64,000 nucleotides of DNA, from contig JBGARN010000001.1 of the NCBI GenBank assembly GCA_044230205.1, positions 100,522 to 164,521 of the forward strand. Direction: 5' to 3'. Source of the stretch: JAEUTH01 sp044230205 (GTDB lineage Bacteria > Bacteroidota > Bacteroidia > AKYH767-A > OLB10). Within the stretch, counting starts at the first letter, position 1. Each line of letters opens with the position of its first letter. The notes beneath the pieces are model-generated. The model was not told the origin of the DNA and did not search any database. It worked only from the letters and a program-made list of their open reading frames with translations. The position numbers were made by a program, and so were the translations under genes. Positions 19,423 to 27,590 of the stretch are shown here, piece by piece.

Positions 19423-21684
19423 CTATTGTTTCAATATTTTTTGTGAGTAACTCTTGCCACTTTTGGAAGTAAGCACCAGGTGATACAATCCGGCTGTTAT
19501 TGCAGAAGCATCCAGGTTTATTTCATTATTACCCTCATTGATATTTTGCTGCACTTTTAAAACCACTTTGCCCATTGCATCATAAACAGAAATTAATGCC
19601 TCAGTATCATCGCCTGTTGAATAGAACCTGCATATCAATGAGTTTTTAAACGGATTGGGTGTAACAGCAAATGATGATTGAGGTGTTAGTGAAGCGGTAG
19701 TTTTACTATTCGTGTTATTAGCTGATGGAGTTGAGGAATTTTTAATTGAAGTGTGCATGGTAACTGAGCATGGATTTACTTTAGCCCTGAAGGCACTTCC
19801 ACTTGGAGCAGTGAAACCTACATTCAATGTAATTTCATTAGCTGAATAAAAACGAACTTCTTTGGCTCCTGATGCAGAATTTACATTAGTTACTCCAAGC
19901 GTATAAACATGATCAATAGCTTCATAGGTTTTATGTGTAGTAAGAGCTGTTAAAGTTCCTGTTACAGCATTTGTGTAATATGGGCTTTGTGATCCAACAC
20001 CAACAGCATGCCATGCATTGCCAACCTGTATAGCCTGGTTGCTGCAGCTGCCAAATAAATCAATAGCAGCTTCAATCCATGCATCGCGAGCATCAATATA
20101 TTCTGCTGCATCAAATAAATACTGGTGAGCCAGCCAGGCTATATCTATAGCATCATTAATACCTATACCCGAAACGTTATATTGGTTGCCGATGTCATTT
20201 ACACCGGTTTTACCTTCAACAAGAATATAGAAGAAATGATTTTGAACTGAACTGTTGGTGTGAACCCCGCCATTGTCGTCACTGCCACTATACCAGTAAC
20301 TACCTAAATAAGTGTCAGGATGGTTTTTGTCATTTGGATTGATGAACGAACGGTGGTAATCAACATTAGTTCTGTCCTCTGCATGAAGCCATGTAGGAGT
20401 AGTCCAGTTATTTTCTGTAGCCATTTCAACAATCTCACCAAATATATCAGCGAATGATTCATCCAGTGCCCCTGATTCATCACTATAATCAAGATTAGCT
20501 GAAAACTCATCAACACCATGTGTAAATTCATGTGCTACAATATCCAGTGTGGTGTAAGAATCAGAATCACTTAACAAGCTGCTTCCATAGCCAAAATCAA
20601 AATCTTCATCAGCCCAGGTCCATCGTGCATTATTTCCGCTCGTGTTACCATTATCATCAATAAAATTAAATGCAACTGTGCAGTCTATACTTCCTCCTGA
20701 ATTGTCATAGCTCTCCCAATTGAAATGAGCAAGGTGATATTGATAGGTTGTCCTCATTCCCCAGTTTACCTGCGCAGCATCGCTGGTAGTTCCGGCAAGG
20801 TTCGTCCATGTATTACCTGAAACGTAATTGCATTTAGGATCACCTGTATCATAATCTTCCACATGTATGTAAGCCGAAATACAATCATCATACATTTCGT
20901 AGTAATTAGCATTCGAGCATCGGCCTTGCTGCGATGTGTAAACAGTTTGATTACCGTTATAAGGCAAATCAATTGTAGTACCGTTACAGGTTGCATCTAA
21001 GGGAATATTCTTAACCACAGCCCCAGTAGATGCATCAACAAATATGCGTTGCGAATTACTGCGGCTCATGGCTATATCAAACTTCCAGCACAGTATAAAA
21101 TCTTCACTTTTAAATCCGCGTTTGTTTTTAGGCTGCACATATACCAGTTCTCCTGCAGGATAAGGAGTGTAGTTTGCATTATTCTTTCTTGCGCGCATCT
21201 TTTCAACTTTTTTTGCATCGAGCCACGCATAATCTTTTGCAGGAATAAATTCAAGTGCTTGATGTAATGCATCACTTTCTGTTACAGATGGTTTTGTTTG
21301 GCTAAAATTTCCGGTAACCATTTTTCCATTTGCTTTTAAAGCAACATTATCACGATGGTGAACATTCATGGTTGCTCCCATAACCCTGTATCCATTATGG
21401 TATTGATGAAACCGGGAAACTTTAATCCCGGTAAAGGGCATTTCATTGGTTCTGAAATTTCTCATTTCATCATTAGCGCTTAATCCAAAATGGTTTCTGT
21501 AAACATCAAATACCGTGGTTGGATCTATTTTGCTTTCAGTCTTAAAATACAGCCATGAAGTTTTTGAACTCTCTTCTATAACAACCTCAGTTAATGAGGA
21601 CTGCTTTTGCTGCGCCAGCGAACATTGCCATACCAGTAGCAACGTAGCGGTAACAATTTTTGAATACTTATTTATATTTTTCAT
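19423..21684 (-). CDS. Secreted M4 (thermolysin-like) zinc metalloprotease with T9SS sorting domain
   Basis: 753 residues. Signal peptide at the N-terminus (IVTATLLLVWQCSLAQ), then a propeptide of roughly 200 residues containing YRVMGATMNVHH. The catalytic domain has HEFTH at residues 385-389 (zinc ligands H385 and H389, catalytic E386) and GALDESFAD, where E409 is the third zinc ligand at thermolysin spacing. GGVHTNSSVQNHFFY carries the transition-state histidine. The C-terminus (FAVTPNPFKNSL to GLYHLVLTSKSGK) is a type A T9SS tail. It is probably exported as a zymogen and matured outside the cell for protein degradation. A terminator follows. Confidence 0.93.
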   Translation of the reverse strand: MKNINKYSKIVTATLLLVWQCSLAQQKQSSLTEVVIEESSKTSWLYFKTESKIDPTTVFDVYRNHFGLSANDEMRNFRTNEMPFTGIKVSRFHQYHNGYRVMGATMNVHHRDNVALKANGKMVTGNFSQTKPSVTESDALHQALEFIPAKDYAWLDAKKVEKMRARKNNANYTPYPAGELVYVQPKNKRGFKSEDFILCWKFDIAMSRSNSQRIFVDASTGAVVKNIPLDATCNGTTIDLPYNGNQTVYTSQQGRCSNANYYEMYDDCISAYIHVEDYDTGDPKCNYVSGNTWTNLAGTTSDAAQVNWGMRTTYQYHLAHFNWESYDNSGGSIDCTVAFNFIDDNGNTSGNNARWTWADEDFDFGYGSSLLSDSDSYTTLDIVAHEFTHGVDEFSANLDYSDESGALDESFADIFGEIVEMATENNWTTPTWLHAEDRTNVDYHRSFINPNDKNHPDTYLGSYWYSGSDDNGGVHTNSSVQNHFFYILVEGKTGVNDIGNQYNVSGIGINDAIDIAWLAHQYLFDAAEYIDARDAWIEAAIDLFGSCSNQAIQVGNAWHAVGVGSQSPYYTNAVTGTLTALTTHKTYEAIDHVYTLGVTNVNSASGAKEVRFYSANEITLNVGFTAPSGSAFRAKVNPCSVTMHTSIKNSSTPSANNTNSKTTASLTPQSSFAVTPNPFKNSLICRFYSTGDDTEALISVYDAMGKVVLKVQQNINEGNNEINLDASAITAGLYHLVLTSKSGKSYSQKILKQ

Positions 21685-21769
21685 TTGATTTATTTTTGTA
21701 GGAGTTGAAGCTTTAAATTGAAGCGCCTTTATCAGGTGTTCATTTGTCGGACTTATTTAAAATGACACT

Positions 21770-23398
21770 TTATTTTTTCAATTGCTCCATCTGCTTACGC
21801 AATTCCTTGTTCTCGTCATTCAGCTTAATAACATAAAGTGTAAGCTCTTCAACTTTTTCCAAAAGTTTCTTTTGCATATCACCAATGTGATAGCCGCCTT
21901 CAGATTCAACTGTTTTAGCAGAAGGTAATCCGGGTAAGTGTTTATTTTGTTCAAGATTATTTTTCAATTCATCCAAAGGCATCAGATCATAATTTTTATC
22001 AAAAACATAATCAGGCCAGTTGCCTTCTAAAGCTACCTTCACTTCTTCACAAATCATTTTTCCACCAACCGAAACGATATAACCTGTTGCTCCGTTAGTA
22101 GTTCCTACACGTAATGATGAAGCATAAGTAGTTCCGTTAAAATAGCCTGCCCAGTAATTAGCAGTGCCTGTTGCTGTACCATAAACTGCATACACCGGAG
22201 TATTTGTCGATCCACCTGTTGCTTTGCCATAAACACCATATGCAGAACCTGTACTTGATATGTTTGCTTCGCCCCAAACACCAAAATTTTGAGTGCCTGT
22301 GCTTATTGATTTGCCAACTACTGCATAGTTTTCTCCTGTGCCAATGGCGGTGGCAGACACTCCGAATGTTGCACCGTTAAAATTTTGTGCTGTTGCTTCT
22401 ACACCTATTATGCTACCTGTAACTGACTGATAGTTTGAAAAATAACCGCAGGAAGCATCAGTAGTTGTTTTTACATGCAAACGTGAAGTTGGTGAGGTGG
22501 TTCCGATACCAATTCTGCCGCTGCTGTTCATTAATAATCTTGTTGTACCATTAGTGCTCAGTTTAAATGGAGATACAGATGCGGGCGCATCAATTTCCAG
22601 TACACTTGTTTGACTGGTAGTGCCTAGTCCGAGATAACCGCTTGAGTTTAAAAACATCTTTGTAGTTCCGTTGGCACGCATGCTCATAATTGAAGTTGAA
22701 GCAGGGGCATCAATTGTAATCATACTCGAAGGAGACTCAGTGCCAATGCCAACTTTGTCTGAAAAATAACCACGTCCCGTAAAGTATCCTGCATAATCAC
22801 CTGTTCCTGTTGCAGAACCATAAATACCTATATTGTTGATGTTGCCCGATGCGCGTCCATATACGCCTATATTTTTATCTGTTGTGGCACCAATTCCCAC
22901 AACCCCGTTTGCAAGTCCATAAATCCCATAGTTAGTTCCGCTTGTGGCATTGCTTTTATTCCAGCCTACCACACCTGCTCCATTGTCAGTGCCATCCTCT
23001 TTAACTCCTAACACACCCATATATTTTAAAGCAGTGGGGAAGCCGTTTAAAGTCAGGCTTGCATTAAGGTTTACACCAAGATAGCCGTTAGCCCGTGTGC
23101 CACTGTTGTAAATGCGGCCACGTGATGCTGCATACACCTGGTCGTATGCAATAGTAGAAAGCGCAGTGAATGAACTGTAAATGCGCGATGTGGTTTCAGG
23201 AGTAATATTAAATCCGGCATAACCAGATGAATTAATGGTCATTCGAGTTGAGTTGTTAGTTCTGATGCGAAAGTCATTGGCATCGGTAGTACCGATAAAG
23301 TTGGAAGAAGTGGTACCGGCATTGCCCGTAAGCGACCACTGTGAGAAAGATTGTGTTACGATCAACACGCTTGCGATAGATAGAATTACTTTTTTCAT
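21770..23398 (-). CDS. Tail-fibre-like secreted protein with C-terminal coiled coil
   Basis: 542 residues. Signal peptide MKKVILSIASVLIVTQSFSQ. The N-terminal block LTGNAGTTSSNFIGTTDAND recurs in the S74-domain protein of this window. Repeats of the type GIGT.SP.S.L.I and YGVYGKATGGS follow, suggesting a beta-helical trimeric fibre. The C-terminus (HLPGLPSAKTVESEGGYHIG, then EKVEELTLYVIKLNDENKEL) is the coiled coil usual in Bacteroidota fibre-like proteins that lack a full S74 chaperone. No enzymatic motif and no T9SS tail are seen. Divergent from the hybrid kinase gene with 133 bases between. Confidence 0.72.
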   Translation of the reverse strand: MKKVILSIASVLIVTQSFSQWSLTGNAGTTSSNFIGTTDANDFRIRTNNSTRMTINSSGYAGFNITPETTSRIYSSFTALSTIAYDQVYAASRGRIYNSGTRANGYLGVNLNASLTLNGFPTALKYMGVLGVKEDGTDNGAGVVGWNKSNATSGTNYGIYGLANGVVGIGATTDKNIGVYGRASGNINNIGIYGSATGTGDYAGYFTGRGYFSDKVGIGTESPSSMITIDAPASTSIMSMRANGTTKMFLNSSGYLGLGTTSQTSVLEIDAPASVSPFKLSTNGTTRLLMNSSGRIGIGTTSPTSRLHVKTTTDASCGYFSNYQSVTGSIIGVEATAQNFNGATFGVSATAIGTGENYAVVGKSISTGTQNFGVWGEANISSTGSAYGVYGKATGGSTNTPVYAVYGTATGTANYWAGYFNGTTYASSLRVGTTNGATGYIVSVGGKMICEEVKVALEGNWPDYVFDKNYDLMPLDELKNNLEQNKHLPGLPSAKTVESEGGYHIGDMQKKLLEKVEELTLYVIKLNDENKELRKQMEQLKK

Positions 23399-23436
23399 TT
23401 TGATAGTGATTAAGTTTTAGTTTATAATTTATGATG

Positions 23437-23444
23437 CAAAGCTA
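23437..23444 (-). promoter_or_regulatory. Putative -7 box of the fibre-like gene
   Basis: TAGCTTTG on the minus strand fits TAnnTTTG and lies 39 bases before the start codon of the fibre-like gene. No -33 TTTG at the right distance. Confidence 0.45.
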
Positions 23445-23531
23445 TTTTGAGTGATACCATACTTAATTTGTTATTGAGTTATCGGATGGCTTAGTTATTT
23501 TGCGGAACTATTTATAATGCTTTGAGATTAT

Positions 23532-26495
23532 ATGATAAAAAACAAATTTTTGCTGATAGTAATGGCATTACTGCTTTCATGGCCCTTATTTGCCCAGAAG
23601 CAAAATGTTGATTCGCTGCTTGGTTTGATTTCAATACAAAAAGATGACACTGCTAAATGCAGCACATTATTATACCTGGGCGATAACTACCGGAGAAAAA
23701 ATGCCGACAGCACTTTTTATTATGCTGATGCTTTGATGCAACTGAGCAAAAAAATCTCTTATTCAAAGGGAATTGCCGATGCTTATTTTTTAACTGCTGA
23801 AGGATTTTATACATCCTTAGAATTAGATTCAGCAAAGTATTTTTATAAAGAAGCTAAGAAAAACTATGAAACGTTAAATCTGTCAAAGCAGGTTAATAAA
23901 ATGAATATGTACCTCTGCAATTCAAACTTGCAGATGGGTGATTATAGTGAAGCATTAAAGTTTGCCGATATTGTTGAAAGCGATTCAAAAAAATCAAACG
24001 ATACAATAAGCCTTATTGAAATCAACTACCTTAAATACAGTATTTACCAGTTGCAGGGACAAACGGCTGAGGCACTGGAATGTGGAAAGAAGGCTGTAAC
24101 ACTTGCTACGGCATTAAATGACAAACGAAGATTGGGAAAGGCGCTTATGCTCGTAAGCCAGATGCATGAACGTGAATCAAATTACATTGATGCGATAAAA
24201 TATGGCGAACAGGCCAGCAAATTATTATTGGAAGCAGGCGATTCGTTAAATGCGTTTAAAGTTTCTGTTATTATACATTCCAGCACTTATCACCAGGGCG
24301 ATACACTTAACAGCATTAAAAACCTTGAGCAAACTTATGCATGGCTCGAAAACCATAATGCATTTATGGCGTTGCCCGGATGCGCACTTTCTCTGGGCGC
24401 TATGTATTATGATTTAAAATGGACAGAAAAATCAATTGCACTGTATGAAAAGGTGTTGCCTTATACCGTGCAATCAGGCGATAGGCAATCAGAAGCAGAG
24501 CTGTTGTTTTTTTTAGGTCGTGATTATTTTACAACCGGCAATTATAAAAAAGCATTGCCCAGCCTGCTTAAGGCTGAAACTACGTGCAATGAAATAGGGG
24601 ATAAAATAATTTTGCCGGATGTGTATGAATATCTTGCCAAAACCTTTGCAAAAACAGGAAATTACAAAGCAGCCTATTTTTATTACGAAGCATGCGAGGT
24701 TTTAAAAGACAGCATCTATAGCAATGAAGAAATGCTTGCCAAGAAAGAAATGATCAGCAAGTATGAAAACGAAATCAAGGAAAATAAAATTAAACTGCTT
24801 ACAGCCGAAACAGCATTAACCAATGCAGAAGCACAAAAACAAAAACAGCTTAAAAATATTTTTATTGGGGGCGCAGTTTTATTGCTGTTGCTTGCCCTGG
24901 TTTTATTTAACCGCTACCAGCTGAAAAGAAAAAGTGCAATCCTGCTTGAAGAGCAAAATAAAATTGTTCAGAAGGCAAAAGAACGCGCAGAACAAAGCGA
25001 GCAATTCAAGCAGCAGTTCCTGGCTAACATGAGCCATGAAATCCGCACACCCATGAATGCTATTTTAGGAATGAGCAGGTTGTTGCTGGATAAAAATAAT
25101 GATGAGCAAACCACAGCTTATTTGCAGGCCATTAAAAAGTCATCTGACAATTTACTGGTTATCATTAACGATATACTTGATTTATCAAAATTAGAAGCTC
25201 ATAAAATGGAGCTTGAAAAAGTGTCGTTTAATGTGCATGATTTGTTGCAATTAGTTTATGACACTTTTAAGATTAGGGCGGGTGAAAAGAAATTGCAGTT
25301 TGATTTATTTATTGATGAATCTGTACCCAAATTTATTGTAGGTGATGCAGCACGATTAAACCAGGTGCTGATTAATTTAACAGGCAATGCCATAAAGTTT
25401 ACTGAAAGCGGATTTGTGAAAATTGCAGTGGACAATGCAGGTATTGACGGAAGCAATGAAAAAATAAAATTCAGCATCAGCGATTCAGGAATTGGAATAG
25501 CAAAAGAAAAACTGAAATCTGTTTTCGAAAGTTTTCAGCAGGCCAATGCCGGTGATAGCAGGCAATTTGGTGGAACGGGATTGGGCTTAACTATTTCCAA
25601 AAACATTATTGAGCTGCACGGTTCAGAAATTATAGTTGAAAGTGAGCCCGGAAAAGGTTCTACATTTTCTTTCACGCTTAATTACCCTGTTGGCAATGCG
25701 TCAGAAATTGCAAGGCCTTTGAAGGCAAAGAAAATTGTTCAGCATACAGAGCCTGTTCATATTTTAGTGGTTGATGATAATGAGTACAATGCAATTGTTG
25801 CTCGCGATACCATTAAAAAATATTTTCCAAATGCAACTTTCCAGGTTGCCGAAAACGGAAAACTAGTGATTGAACTATTGACTGTTCAGAAAGACCCAAA
25901 CTTCAAACCTCAAACCTCAAACTTTAATCTGATCCTAATGGATATTCAAATGCCGGTAATGGATGGCTATGAAACCACACGATACATCCGTAATAAAATT
26001 GAAGCTCCGCTAAGTAACATTCCCATTATAGGTTTAACAGCATCAGTTATCCGCACCGATTTGGATAAGTGTATTGAAGCCGGTATGAACAGCTATGTTC
26101 CAAAACCATTTAATGAAGAGGAATTAATCGGTGCAATTTTAAATGTTATAAAAACGCACCCCATAGAAGATAAGCAGAATCCGCCAACAGAAAATATAAA
26201 AACAACCCCGGCAGAAACAGAAGAGGATAAATACAAAAAATTATTTTTAAGGTTGGTGCCGGAAAGAGTAGAGAAAATAGAATATGCACTGAAGCGTGGC
26301 GACTGGCAAACCATTAAGCAAACCATACACCTGATGCAACCGCAGTTAATAGATGCCGGATTAACTGAACATCAGTCGTTATTTGAAGCCTTTGAACATT
26401 TTGATGGTAAAACATCACATCGCACCTGGTTTGAAAATACCACTTTGTTTTGCAGCATTGTTAAAGAGAAAGTTAAAGAAATGGAGTTAAGCTGA
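23532..26495 (+). CDS. TPR-containing hybrid sensor histidine kinase with REC and degenerate Hpt-like domain
   Basis: 987 residues. Signal peptide (about 1-21), a periplasmic region of tetratricopeptide repeats (about 30-410), one membrane segment near 440-460 (IFIGGAVLLLLLALVLF), then HisKA with phospho-acceptor H502 (MSHEIRTPMNAI), HATPase (NLTGNAIKFTESG, GTGLGLTI) and a receiver domain with D804 (LILMDIQMPVMDGYE) and K858. The last 90 residues look like an Hpt domain but the expected HxLKG motif is replaced by IHLMQPQ (H933). An in-frame heptamer-repeat insert lies in the receiver domain just before the D804 strand. A LytTR regulator starts 7 bases after the stop codon and is the likely partner. 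The signal is unknown. Confidence 0.88.
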   Translation: MIKNKFLLIVMALLLSWPLFAQKQNVDSLLGLISIQKDDTAKCSTLLYLGDNYRRKNADSTFYYADALMQLSKKISYSKGIADAYFLTAEGFYTSLELDSAKYFYKEAKKNYETLNLSKQVNKMNMYLCNSNLQMGDYSEALKFADIVESDSKKSNDTISLIEINYLKYSIYQLQGQTAEALECGKKAVTLATALNDKRRLGKALMLVSQMHERESNYIDAIKYGEQASKLLLEAGDSLNAFKVSVIIHSSTYHQGDTLNSIKNLEQTYAWLENHNAFMALPGCALSLGAMYYDLKWTEKSIALYEKVLPYTVQSGDRQSEAELLFFLGRDYFTTGNYKKALPSLLKAETTCNEIGDKIILPDVYEYLAKTFAKTGNYKAAYFYYEACEVLKDSIYSNEEMLAKKEMISKYENEIKENKIKLLTAETALTNAEAQKQKQLKNIFIGGAVLLLLLALVLFNRYQLKRKSAILLEEQNKIVQKAKERAEQSEQFKQQFLANMSHEIRTPMNAILGMSRLLLDKNNDEQTTAYLQAIKKSSDNLLVIINDILDLSKLEAHKMELEKVSFNVHDLLQLVYDTFKIRAGEKKLQFDLFIDESVPKFIVGDAARLNQVLINLTGNAIKFTESGFVKIAVDNAGIDGSNEKIKFSISDSGIGIAKEKLKSVFESFQQANAGDSRQFGGTGLGLTISKNIIELHGSEIIVESEPGKGSTFSFTLNYPVGNASEIARPLKAKKIVQHTEPVHILVVDDNEYNAIVARDTIKKYFPNATFQVAENGKLVIELLTVQKDPNFKPQTSNFNLILMDIQMPVMDGYETTRYIRNKIEAPLSNIPIIGLTASVIRTDLDKCIEAGMNSYVPKPFNEEELIGAILNVIKTHPIEDKQNPPTENIKTTPAETEEDKYKKLFLRLVPERVEKIEYALKRGDWQTIKQTIHLMQPQLIDAGLTEHQSLFEAFEHFDGKTSHRTWFENTTLFCSIVKEKVKEMELS
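25894..25925 (+). repeat. In-frame heptamer repeat (CTTCAAA/CCTCAAA) inside the REC domain
   Basis: Three full 7-base units, CTTCAAA at 25901, CCTCAAA at 25908 and 25915, flanked by partial units. They encode NFKPQTSNF between the second helix and the D804 strand of the receiver domain. The same units occur on the minus strand in tatD (40423-40456) and in the intergenic region at 40844-40911. Confidence 0.75.
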
Positions 26496-26502
26496 ATTGC
26501 TG

Positions 26503-27240
26503 ATGGAAAAAATCAAGACTATAATTATAGATGATGATGTTTTTATTCATGAACAACTAAAGGATAAGCTGAAGTTATTATTTCCCGAAATTCATGTAAT
26601 GGCAGTTTGTGAAAATGCCATTCATGGTATTGAAGCCATTAAAAAGCACTCGCCTGATCTGATTTTTCTTGACATTCAAATGCCTGGTCTGAGTGGCTTT
26701 GAAATGCTGAATCAGGTTGACCGTAATCAATTGAAAGTAATTTTTATCACGTCCTTTAATCAGTACGCCATTGAGGCCATCCGCTACAGCGCATTTGATT
26801 ATCTATTAAAACCGATTAAAGATGAGGAATTAAAAAATGCACTTAACCGCTTTAAGCAAACGGCTGATGAATTATCATTTGTAGGAAAAATTGAAAACCT
26901 GCTGCATAATATCAATAACAGTAAAGAAGAATTTCAATTGATCATTCCACTACGACAGGGAGAAAAAAAATTGCCGGTTAATTCTATAGTACGTTGCGAA
27001 GCCGATTCTAATTACACCCATTTCTATTTAAACGACAAATCGAAATTCACCACTTCAAAAACTTTGAAAGAGTGTGAAGAATTACTTTCTGAAAAAGATT
27101 TTATTCGAGTGCACAAATCGCATTTGATTAACAGGCGTTTTATACAATCGTTAACTAACAATAACCGGGTAGTGCTTACTGATGGATTAACTATTGAAGT
27201 ATCCCGCAGGAAGTTGCAGGAGGTGAAAAACAGGATTTGA
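26503..27240 (+). CDS. LytTR-family response regulator
   Basis: 245 residues from the ATG at 26503; a TTG two codons upstream is also open. N-terminal receiver domain with the acidic IIIDDD and phospho-acceptor D57 (LIFLDIQMPGLSGF), switch Thr in FITSF and K in YLLKPI. C-terminal LytTR DNA-binding domain with IVRCEADSNYTHFYL, FIRVHKSHLINRRF and the GLTIEVSRRKLQEVK ending. It starts 7 bases after the hybrid kinase, so the two are almost certainly one operon. LytTR regulators in Bacteroidota usually pair with LytS-type kinases; pairing with a HisKA hybrid kinase is less common. Confidence 0.92.
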   Translation: MEKIKTIIIDDDVFIHEQLKDKLKLLFPEIHVMAVCENAIHGIEAIKKHSPDLIFLDIQMPGLSGFEMLNQVDRNQLKVIFITSFNQYAIEAIRYSAFDYLLKPIKDEELKNALNRFKQTADELSFVGKIENLLHNINNSKEEFQLIIPLRQGEKKLPVNSIVRCEADSNYTHFYLNDKSKFTTSKTLKECEELLSEKDFIRVHKSHLINRRFIQSLTNNNRVVLTDGLTIEVSRRKLQEVKNRI

Positions 27241-27250
27241 ATTAGATGAG

Positions 27251-27337
27251 CGGAGAGGGCGGGATTCGAACCCGCGATACAGTTTCCCGTATACAAACTT
27301 TCCAGGCTTGCTCCTTAAACCACTCGGACACCTCTCC
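27251..27337 (-). tRNA. tRNA-Ser, anticodon GGA
   Basis: Read on the minus strand: acceptor GGAGAGG pairs with CCTCTCC, D arm follows, anticodon stem CAAGC/GTTTG encloses loop CTGGAAA with anticodon GGA, then a long variable arm typical of class II tRNAs, and T arm GCGGG-TTCGAAT-CCCGC. The discriminator base is G and CCA is not encoded. It lies 10 bases beyond the stop of the LytTR gene on the opposite strand. Confidence 0.95.
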
Positions 27338-27453
27338 TTTTTTTCAGGGGCTGCGAAGTTAAAAAGTTAAGACAAACTTTAATGCGTTAAAGCAAATTGA
27401 AGTTTTCACTTGATTTATAGCACAGTATATAACACCTATGTAAAAAATGTTTT

Positions 27454-27461
27454 TATATTTG
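27454..27461 (+). promoter_or_regulatory. Putative -7 box upstream of the TIR/STAND genes
   Basis: TATATTTG fits the TAnnTTTG consensus. It lies 130 bases before the ATG of the TIR gene, implying a leader of about 120 bases; no clear -33 box. The remaining 27241-27590 intergenic sequence holds only the tRNA and this box. Confidence 0.45.
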
Positions 27462-27590
27462 AGCATCATTAGGTTACCAATAACAACTTAGATTACTAAT
27501 TGCAACTCCCTGCATAATCAGCTTGATTAAACATTGGCTTACTTTATTATAACTCTCACTCTACACAAGCATTAATAATAAACCTGAAGT

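Noticed and set aside
14296..23398. Prophage, because of S74 and fibre-like domains
   Set aside because: No capsid, portal, terminase, tail or integrase gene is nearby; S74 domains are common in Bacteroidota surface fibres.
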